Made by a program: the position numbers and the translations under genes
Shown: positions 9,358 to 16,246 of the stretch, one piece after another
Numbering within the stretch: position 1 is the stretch's first letter
Layout: each line of letters opens with the position of its first letter
Notes under the pieces: model-generated
Database searches by the model: none
Seen by the model: the letters and a program-made list of their open reading frames with translations, nothing else
What the model was told of the DNA's origin: nothing
Assembly: GCA_030849075.1 (NCBI GenBank)
Contig: JASAOO010003557.1
Location: forward strand, 1 to 25,000
Direction of reading: 5' to 3'
Source: Zelonia costaricensis
Taxonomy: Eukaryota; Euglenozoa; Kinetoplastea; Trypanosomatida; Trypanosomatidae
DNA: 25,000 nt

Positions 9358-9918
9358 TTGTTTGCCTTACACAAAAGGCCGTCGTTGTCCAGGCAACCCC
9401 CCCCCACGCGCTTGTACCCAATTTTTCGTCCATCTACGCTGCTTTGCTCCCCTTTCTTTTCTTTCTCCTCCTCCTCACTACCCCTCCCACCTCACACGAG
9501 AACTCACACCGTAGGCAATCATAACCAGCACCACACGGTACACGAGGTCGTACGGGAAGCATACACAGTGAACACCTTTCAGGCGGTCTATTGGCTGTGC
9601 AGCATCCCTTGCGTTGCCTTGTCTCGTTTTCCTTCAACATGTGCGTGGTGCTCATCAGCGCTCCCGCAGCGGAGCAGCGAAAATAAACGAAAAATAGAGG
9701 AAAAAGGAAGAAAAAAATCAAGAAGGCACACCACAACGTGCGGCAGGGGCGCAATTATTATGGCTTTCTTTGTTTTTGGTGTGTGGCGGCCGCATCTCCC
9801 TCATCGCCTCCGCTAACGCGCTAGTGAGACACAAGTGCCCCCTCCTCCTCCCCCAGCCCCCTGCGGGACTCGCCTCCTGCTGCCTATTGCGCGTTTGAGC
9901 ACGCTCGAGGGCGGCACC

Positions 9919-9951
9919 GGGGTGTGGGGGGACGGCGGGGAGGGGGGGGGG
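9919..9951 (+). other. G-quadruplex motif in spacer
   Basis: Four G runs on the + strand (9919-9922, 9926-9931, 9937-9940, 9942-9951) with loops of 3, 5 and 1 bases. This satisfies the usual four-runs-of-three rule and would also be present in the RNA. Confidence 0.7.
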
Positions 9952-10430
9952 AAGAAGGCAAAGCTTGGCGCCCCCCCGTGCATCGAGTTCTCCCGCTCCA
10001 GGATCCGCGAAGGACGTTTCCGCTACCCTTGCTGCTCTTCACACAGTACCTCGATGTTGTGTGTGTGTGTGTCCGTTAACCTCACGCAGTCTCACTCTCC
10101 CATTGCCCTTCAACACGTGGCGCAACACGCGCCTCCACAGTGCACCGCTGTCACCGTTTCACAGCCGTCTCGCTTCCGCTGCCGTCCTGTCCACCCGTCC
10201 TAGCACACGGCGGCGCAGCCTTCTCTGTGCCATCTCCCGTGACAGGGCATAGTGCAGTCGGGACGCAGCGTGGTGAGGTGCAGTGCAGGGGAGTCTTGGC
10301 GTCGCGCAAGCAGAGGATTGCGCCTTCAAACACATAAACGCCGTAGTCTTCCACGACGCGCTCTTATCGCAGTGTGCGACGCGACCGAGCGCGCCTTCAC
10401 CCCGCTTAGACCTGCGTAGAACCCCACACT

Positions 10431-10495
10431 CACCTGCTCTGCTTCCTTTTTTTTTCTTTCCCTGTTTGTACGTCTACTGCCACCCTTCTCGCCAG
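10431..10495 (+). promoter_or_regulatory. Polypyrimidine tract with AG immediately before the ARMC2-like ATG
   Basis: The tract (including a run of Ts at about 10447-10455) has no AG until 10494-10495. Only one base separates this AG from the ATG at 10497. Earlier AGs at 10408-10409 and 10418-10419 have weaker tracts. If 10495 is used, the 5' UTR is essentially the spliced leader alone. Confidence 0.5.
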
Positions 10496-10496
10496 C

Positions 10497-13400
10497 ATGC
10501 CACCAAAGCGACCCGGTGGACGGCCGCCGGCTGCGGCTTCAGCAGCCTCGTCTTCAGCTGCCACCGCCGCCGCGCCAGGGGCCCGCAAGATGCTGCACAC
10601 GCAGGAGCTGATTCTGTTCACCAGCCCCATCTCCGCGATCCCCGCTCCACCGCAGCAGCGCACCCGGTCCACCAACAAGCGCTCCTCTTCCTCCTCCACC
10701 GGAACTCACGCCACAGCGGGGGCGCACGCCAGCAGCGGTGTTGGGGCCCCGCGCAGCACCTCGCAGCGGCGCACGGCGGCGGCCTCCTCTGCCGCGTCGT
10801 CGTCGCCGTCTATGACGGCGGGCAGGCCCGGCCGCGCGTCGGCCGAGTTCGAAGCGCTGCCCGCTAACTACCGCGCAGCACCGTGTCCGCCGTCGTCCAA
10901 CGGCGCTCGCGTGCCCTCGCCCCCACCGCCGCTGCCGCTGCCTGCCGGCAAGTCGTTGCCCTCCTCCTCCACCACGCCAGCCGTCGGGGGCGGTGGCAGT
11001 CGCGTCGTGCGGCTGCTACGAGACGCTCGAGCCGCCGTGCGTGACCCGATCCGGCCCGACACACCGCTGGACAGCGACCTGGCCGCGCCGGCTGCGGCTG
11101 CGACCGCCTTTTCTTCGTCCGCAGCCCAGGCAGGTGCAGGCGCACCGGTGAGTGCGGGCCACCGCGCGGCGGGACTCGGACACGCCGGCACCTCCTTCCT
11201 ACCCCGCCGCCCCGGCGCGCTGGAGAGCCGCACGCAGCGCCGCCTCCCCGCCGGCGGGCGCCTCGCTCCGATGGCCGCGCCGTCGACCTCCAGCTCCGCT
11301 AACGACGTGTCCGCCTCCCCCACCGCTGGCGACGCCCACGCGTCGGGCATCGCGATGCCGGCGGGCGGCCTCTCCAGCAGCGTCGACACTGCAGCCGCCT
11401 CCGCCTCGTCGCTTGCCCGCACCTCGCCACTGCCGAAGCCACTGCCCGCCAAGCCGGCGGGAGCTCGCAGCGGCGAGCAGGAGAGGCCGGGTCGCTCCAT
11501 TGGGTCCGCCTCGCTCAGCGCGGTGCGTGGGCCGGGGATCGACACGGAGGAGTTTGCGCGGCTGTACCCGCCAGTGCAGCAGGCCGGCGAGCCAGCCGTC
11601 GCCCGGGCGGTGGACCTGCTGCTGCAGCTCAAGCACTGGCAGACAAGCTTGCAGCAGCACGCCAGCACGGCAGTGGCGCTGAATGCGACGACAGTGACGT
11701 GCCTGCAGACAACGCTGATGCACCTTTGCCAGTACTGGCCCACCGGTGCCGCCCTCCAGCAGTCCGTGCAGCTCTACACGGCACGCGCTGCTGCGGTGGC
11801 GGGCAGCCCCGACTCGGCAACCCCGCCGCCGCTGCTGTACGCGCAGGGGGCGATGCTGGCGGCGACGCTGCTGCTGCAGACCTACACCGCAGCGGCCCTC
11901 CTCGCCGAGCCCGTCTCCATGGAAGCGCTGCTGCGCGCCGTGCACACGATTGCCGAGGCGGGGCTCGCTGCGTGGGTGGCGCAGGAGGCGGCGGCGGTTC
12001 GAGTGCTGGTCGAGTTGCTCCCGCTGCTCACCGCGCAGGACCTTCGCGCGAACACGCAGGCCCTGCAGTGGCTGCTCTGGATTGTCGAGGTGGTGGCGCT
12101 GTGCTGCGAAGAAGCGGCGGCGGCGGGTGCGCTGGGGAGCGCGAGTGGCAGCCCAGCCGGGGCAGCCGCACTCCGGCGCACAAGCAACAGCGTCGGCGGC
12201 GTCTCGCTGCAGGGTGCCCCTAGCACCGCAGGTGGGACAGAGGCCGATCTGATCCGCGGTCGCGCCCTTGCCGCTGAGGAGGCGGAGCATCAGCTTGGCA
12301 GCACCCAGCGACGCACCGAGGGGCCCGGCCTCATGGCCACCGCCCTCCAATGCGCACCCGCTCAGCGGCCGGACAGTACGTCCACCAGCGAGGTTGGCGC
12401 CGCCGCCGGGTCGCCGCTGAGCTTCATTCGCAGCGGCGGCAGCGCCGCCCCGTCTTTCAACGCGTCGCTCAACTCGACCCAGCCGCAGCCGCAGGGCGCG
12501 CCGGGCACGCTGGAGCGCTTCGGGCCATACCTCGCCTCCCTCGACCTACTTTCCGCGCTGCAGCAGCTAGATGGGTGCGTGATGCCGCTCACTGCACCAG
12601 CGCGCAGTCTCGAGCCGGTGCCGCCGTCCCCGGCAGCCGGCATCGCCGCAGCGCTGATCCCCGCCCTGTGCGCCATCTACCGCTTCTTCGCTGAGGACCA
12701 CGCGGCAGAGTTGCGGCAGCGCGGGGTGGTGCAAAGCCTTGTCGGCATGCTGAACAACTGCGCCACCAACGCGGCCGCCGTGGAGGCGGCGGCGCGGGCG
12801 CTGGTGAAGCTGACGTACGACGACGGCTGCCTTGCCGAGATGCAAGCAGACACGGCGGTGCTCGCGGCGGCGGGTCGTGCGCTGCGCATGCAGCTTGCCC
12901 GCACACGCGAAGATGTCGCTCTGCGGCCGTCGATCGAACTGCTGGCCGCCCGTCTCTGCGGCGCCGTGGCGCGGGTGGCGGAGGGCAGCACGGAGCAGCA
13001 GGACTTTCTTGCGTCGTCAGTCATGTCGCAGCTGCTGCAGGGGCTGGTGGAGCGCTACGTGACCGAGCCCACCGCCTCGCCCCACACCTCGCTGCCACCG
13101 ACGCCGGTCCTGCAGGCCGTGGTGTGGGTGCTCGGCATGGCGTCGATGTCGCCGCGCTGCCCCCTGCCGCTCGTCCGTGCCGTGACGCCGTCGCTGGTGC
13201 GCCTGCTAGAGGTGCTGCACGAGACGGCCAACATGCAGCTCACCGCCGTCTACGTCCTCATGTGCCTCAGCAACCTCTCCTACTTCTTCGGCTCCCTCGC
13301 CGTGGCCGCTGGGGCGAGTGATGACGGGCTGCCGTCGCTCTACGGCTCCCTGGGCCTGCTGCTCGCGCGGTTCCTCTTCGAAGACAACGTGGAGGCCACC

Positions 13401-13871
13401 GTCGAAGCGACCCGCATCCTTGGCAATATGAGCTACACGAACGCGGGCCGCGACTGGATGGAGGCGAACCGGTGCGACGAGGTGGTCGTGCTGTTTTTGG
13501 GCCACGAGGATCTCCGCATCGTGTACAACTGCTGCGGCGTCTTGCTCAACCTGACCGCCGCCTCGCCGTGCCGCGTCGTCGAGGAGCCCGAGCTGCTTCA
13601 GATGATGCTGTCCTACACGGCACGGTACACCGGGCACGACAAGGTGCAGGCGGCGGCTGCGCTTCAGGAGGCGCGGCTTCGCGAGAGACAGCAGGGGCAC
13701 GGCGACGAGGGGGCTGCTGCTGCTGCCGCGGCGGCAGCGGAGGCGGGCAGCCAGGCCGCGCAGATTGCGGATCTCGTGGAGAAGCTGCTGTTGAACGTGC
13801 GCGGGTTAATGTCCCTCGCAGCTGCCGAGTCCACCGGCAATGCACATGACACTGCCACACAGCCGCTTTAG
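10497..13871 (+). CDS. ARMC2-like armadillo-repeat protein (putative flagellar transport adaptor)
   Basis: 1124 residues. Residues 1-335 are mostly Ala/Ser/Pro-rich and probably disordered, with one ordered-looking patch after M32 (HTQELILFTSPISAIP). A helical region runs from about 369 to 540, a second low-complexity insert from about 545 to 668, and an armadillo-like helical solenoid from about 715 to 1065. The best-preserved part reads LSNLSYF, then EATRILGNMS (about 969-978), then CCGVLLNLT (1012-1020). The same order and spacing occur near the C-terminus of animal ARMC2 as I remember it (NNLSYY, EAVRVFGNLS, CGVLLNLT). In Chlamydomonas ARMC2 (PF27) carries radial spokes on IFT trains, and human ARMC2 is needed for sperm flagella, so a flagellar role is inferred. 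A generic armadillo protein remains possible. The start is uncertain: ATG 10497 is one base after an AG, and M32 (10590) is the alternative. Confidence 0.85.
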   Translation: MPPKRPGGRPPAAASAASSSAATAAAPGARKMLHTQELILFTSPISAIPAPPQQRTRSTNKRSSSSSTGTHATAGAHASSGVGAPRSTSQRRTAAASSAASSSPSMTAGRPGRASAEFEALPANYRAAPCPPSSNGARVPSPPPPLPLPAGKSLPSSSTTPAVGGGGSRVVRLLRDARAAVRDPIRPDTPLDSDLAAPAAAATAFSSSAAQAGAGAPVSAGHRAAGLGHAGTSFLPRRPGALESRTQRRLPAGGRLAPMAAPSTSSSANDVSASPTAGDAHASGIAMPAGGLSSSVDTAAASASSLARTSPLPKPLPAKPAGARSGEQERPGRSIGSASLSAVRGPGIDTEEFARLYPPVQQAGEPAVARAVDLLLQLKHWQTSLQQHASTAVALNATTVTCLQTTLMHLCQYWPTGAALQQSVQLYTARAAAVAGSPDSATPPPLLYAQGAMLAATLLLQTYTAAALLAEPVSMEALLRAVHTIAEAGLAAWVAQEAAAVRVLVELLPLLTAQDLRANTQALQWLLWIVEVVALCCEEAAAAGALGSASGSPAGAAALRRTSNSVGGVSLQGAPSTAGGTEADLIRGRALAAEEAEHQLGSTQRRTEGPGLMATALQCAPAQRPDSTSTSEVGAAAGSPLSFIRSGGSAAPSFNASLNSTQPQPQGAPGTLERFGPYLASLDLLSALQQLDGCVMPLTAPARSLEPVPPSPAAGIAAALIPALCAIYRFFAEDHAAELRQRGVVQSLVGMLNNCATNAAAVEAAARALVKLTYDDGCLAEMQADTAVLAAAGRALRMQLARTREDVALRPSIELLAARLCGAVARVAEGSTEQQDFLASSVMSQLLQGLVERYVTEPTASPHTSLPPTPVLQAVVWVLGMASMSPRCPLPLVRAVTPSLVRLLEVLHETANMQLTAVYVLMCLSNLSYFFGSLAVAAGASDDGLPSLYGSLGLLLARFLFEDNVEATVEATRILGNMSYTNAGRDWMEANRCDEVVVLFLGHEDLRIVYNCCGVLLNLTAASPCRVVEEPELLQMMLSYTARYTGHDKVQAAAALQEARLRERQQGHGDEGAAAAAAAAAEAGSQAAQIADLVEKLLLNVRGLMSLAAAESTGNAHDTATQPL

Positions 13872-14640
13872 ACGATGAGGCGATGGAGAAGCAGAAATGA
13901 AGCTCGAAAAGAAAGGCGGCGGTCTGCCTGCGCGGCAGCAGCGTGTTCACCACCCGACGTCCTGTGCGCGCTGGGGAAGCGGCTCGCCACGGCGACCTCG
14001 CAGTGCCCACAGTTCCGGCTCCCGCACCCCCCTCTACCGCCGCCGTCGCCGCACTCACCGATTTTTTTTTCCTTCATGATCAATGTATGGCGCGCACGAA
14101 GCGGGGCTCGACCGCCACTGCTTGCCTCCTTTTTGGGCACCCCCCTCTTCTTTGCGCTCTCGAGAAGGCTGTGGGTGCGTGTCAAAGGACGTGCACGCGT
14201 TTGCACGATGTGGGTGCGTGTGTGTGAGTGTGGGCTTAAAAAAAAAACAAAGAGAATTACGAATGCGGTCGACACGGCCACCAGCAGCAGACCGCGCGGT
14301 GCGACTCTTCCACTGAGCTTAGCCATAGCACGCAGTGGGCAGGTGGACCTTTTCGTTTTTGTTCTTGCTTGCTCACTTTGTGGGGTCGACCATCGGGTTC
14401 GCACAAGGGCGTTGTGAGACACGCAGCTAATATGCACCCTCGGCTCTCTGCAGCGTCCCCCCGCCCCCCCCTCACCCCCGCCGCGGCTACGGCGCGCCTT
14501 TGGCGGTGTCTGCATGCACACGCGTATTGGTGAGTGTCGTAGCGGTGCCGCCCGCCTGGACGACGACGAAGAAGGTGCGCTGGAGTCTTTGACTTGTCTT
14601 CTCGTTGCTCCCCACACTCCCGCGCAGGACCACGAAACGA

Positions 14641-14701
14641 ATCCCTTTTCCACTTCCCCTCCCCCTTCTCTTCACCGCTACGCCCCTCCCTCCCCCCTCA
14701 G
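14641..14701 (+). promoter_or_regulatory. Polypyrimidine tract and trans-splice acceptor for the 14965 gene
   Basis: Sixty bases of nearly pure C/T end in CCCCCCTCAG (AG at 14700-14701). No ATG occurs between this AG and 14965, giving a 5' UTR of 263 bases. A shorter tract at about 14760-14778 followed by AG could be an alternative acceptor. Confidence 0.7.
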
Positions 14702-14932
14702 TATCCTGTAGCAGCTGTCTCTCGCTGCAGCCGACGCGCTCTACACCGCGGCTCTCTGCACTCCCCCCCCCTCCTCTTACAAGCGCGAACTCGGACAACA
14801 CAAGCAAGCCGCGGCCTGCTGCGAGATTGTGTCCTCGACGCTTCGCTAGTGTGACCTCCCATCGATATCGGGGAGGACACCAAGTCGACAAACGCACACC
14901 GTGGCAAAGCGAGACAACGCGCACTACAAAGG

Positions 14933-14943
14933 AAAAAAAAAAA
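14933..14943 (+). repeat. A11 homopolymer in the 5' UTR
   Basis: Eleven consecutive As, 21 bases upstream of the ATG at 14965, in otherwise GC-rich sequence. Confidence 0.9.
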
Positions 14944-14964
14944 GCACACAAGGCATCCAGCGCC

Positions 14965-15465
14965 ATGAGCGCGTCTCCAGAGGCGCAGGCGACGTCAAGC
15001 GCCACTACAGCAGCGCAGTCGCCGCAGGACGCGCTGGGCACGCTCCCGGCCTGCTGCAGTGAGGCGTTCAAGGAGTACTACCGACGCGGTGAGGTGCCCC
15101 GGTTCGGCTGCTACGACCCGGTCTACCTGCGCCAGCCGGCGGGCAGTGCCACGGCATCGGCAGCGGCGTCGTCGAGCTTCTTCCCGCCTCTCTCGTCGCT
15201 GGTGCGCGAGTACGCGGGGCATGGCGCCGCGTCTGCGTCCCTCACGCTAGGCTCCGTCGCGGCTGGTGAGGACGGCGATGACGGCGGCGACGGCGTCGTC
15301 GAGGGGCGGATGCGTGAGGCGGCGCCTCGGAGCGCCGAGCGCGCGCGTCCGCTGTACAGCTGGGAACACATCACCAGTGCCGAGGACATGTGGAACGGCC
15401 CACCGCTGACCATGAAGATCCCACCGGCGTCCGACTACGAGCGCATCTTGCTGGACCGCGCGTGA
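14965..15465 (+). CDS. Small conserved-looking hypothetical protein
   Basis: 166 residues; I do not recognise it. The start is the first ATG after a strong splice acceptor, and the only ATG before residue 1 in an otherwise open frame is absent. The N-terminus (about 1-25) is Ser/Ala/Thr/Gln-rich. Two patches look ordered: residues 30-57 (CCSEAFKEYYRRGEVPRFGC and following) and the C-terminal 40 residues (SWEHITSAEDMWNGPP, ending DYERILLDRA). Between them lies an Ala/Ser/Gly/Asp-rich linker. No membrane helix or signal peptide is evident. The two ordered patches separated by a degenerate linker suggest short binding motifs in a larger complex, but this is inference. G/C-ending codon use matches the neighbours, which supports a real gene. 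Confidence 0.75.
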   Translation: MSASPEAQATSSATTAAQSPQDALGTLPACCSEAFKEYYRRGEVPRFGCYDPVYLRQPAGSATASAAASSSFFPPLSSLVREYAGHGAASASLTLGSVAAGEDGDDGGDGVVEGRMREAAPRSAERARPLYSWEHITSAEDMWNGPPLTMKIPPASDYERILLDRA

Positions 15466-15891
15466 GGAGGAGCAGGGCAGAGGGGGACATGACAAGGGCT
15501 GCCTCCTTGTGGAGAAGAGCAGCGCTGGTCGCCCCTCCGCTGTTTGACCGTATGGCAGACGCAGCACGTGGGCTGTTGTGAAGCAGTGGAGCCGACACGC
15601 GTCCGCCCATCCCAGGTGTATCTGCCGCCATTCGCCGTTCGTTCAAAGTAAGCACATCAAGCAACGCCGCGCCACTCAGGAGAAGATAAACGAGAATCTG
15701 CGTCATGACGCGTGCAAACGACTCCTTCACCTCGCCACTGCTGCATGCACGACTATTCGAGCCACCCAGGGGGCGAGTCCGCCTCTCCCCGCCTCTGCCT
15801 CCGCCCCGCCAGCCCCTTCCCTTCCACGTCTCCTCCCTTTTCTCACTCTTGTCCCATTTCCTTGCTTTGTCAACGGTGCCATCCTTCACTA

Positions 15892-15914
15892 ACACACACA
15901 CACACACACACACA
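15892..15914 (+). repeat. (AC)n microsatellite
   Basis: Twenty-three bases of uninterrupted AC repeat following a pyrimidine-rich stretch. Confidence 0.95.
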
Positions 15915-16057
15915 ATCAACGCGACACATGGGGCACACTTTCACGTATTCAAGCTCGTCTTCCTTTCCACGCAGCACTCGACACTGCCTCTTGCCGGAGG
16001 GCGTGGAGCAGAGCGATTCTCTTTGTTTTTTCTGTTGTGGTCTGGAGAGCGCCCCTT

Positions 16058-16072
16058 CCCTCCCTCCCTCCC
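16058..16072 (-). other. CCCT repeat, G-quadruplex motif on the minus strand
   Basis: Four CCC runs each separated by a single T; the complement is four GGG runs with one-base loops. It may equally serve as a polypyrimidine tract for splicing. Confidence 0.6.
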
Positions 16073-16150
16073 TGGTCAAGAGTTGCGCCTCTGTGAGCTT
16101 GCGTCTGTGCTCGTGCGTGTGAGTGCCCGCGGCGTGCAACGCGTGCGCTC

Positions 16151-16179
16151 TTCCGTCATCCTGGTCTTCCTCTTCACAG
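16151..16179 (+). promoter_or_regulatory. Polypyrimidine tract and trans-splice acceptor for the nucleoporin gene
   Basis: A C/T-rich stretch ends in TCTTCACAG (AG at 16178-16179). The next ATG is the chosen start at 16247, giving a 67-base 5' UTR free of upstream ATGs. Confidence 0.75.
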
Positions 16180-16246
16180 GCGCTTCCAAGGGGTGAAGCC
16201 CAGACCGTCCCTCCCTGGACCCCGTCGCACCCCAGCGCGATCCACG

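Larger units (their letters stand above)
8387..10496 (+). other. Long intergenic spacer before the ARMC2-like gene
   Basis: 2.1 kb with no convincing gene on either strand. In order it holds GT-rich repeats (8472-8489, 9043-9083), a long pyrimidine tract with acceptor at 8745-8837, a G-rich run at 8993-9006, a second tract plus AG at 9338-9357, an A/purine-rich stretch near 9678-9724, a G-quadruplex motif at 9919-9951, a GT run at 10058-10072, and the tract just before 10497. After the 9357 acceptor the first ATG (9639) opens only a 15-codon frame. Confidence 0.65.
13872..14964 (+). other. Intergenic spacer before the 14965 gene
   Basis: 1.1 kb without a convincing gene. It holds a T-run with pyrimidine tract around 14021-14076, a GT-rich patch at 14213-14233 followed closely by a run of ten As (14238-14247), a C-rich block at 14457-14479 that would be G-rich on the other strand, and the splice acceptor at 14641-14701. 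Confidence 0.65.
15466..16246 (+). other. Intergenic spacer before the nucleoporin gene
   Basis: 0.8 kb without a gene. It has a pyrimidine-rich stretch from about 15780 to 15890, a (AC)n run at 15892-15914, four CCC runs at 16058-16072, and the splice acceptor at 16151-16179. A GTG-initiated extension of the nucleoporin frame to 16193 is not a eukaryotic start. Confidence 0.7.

Noticed and set aside
9358..9816. 152-codon frame after the orphan acceptor
   Set aside because: It starts at TTG, not ATG. The first ATG after the acceptor (9639) opens a different 15-codon frame.
11199..12350. Minus-strand frame of 383 codons opposite the ARMC2-like gene
   Set aside because: Shadow of a GC-rich coding region; Arg/Gly/Ala-rich with no recognisable features.
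16193..16246. Eighteen extra N-terminal codons on the nucleoporin
   Set aside because: They would need a GTG start; 16247 is the first ATG after the acceptor.
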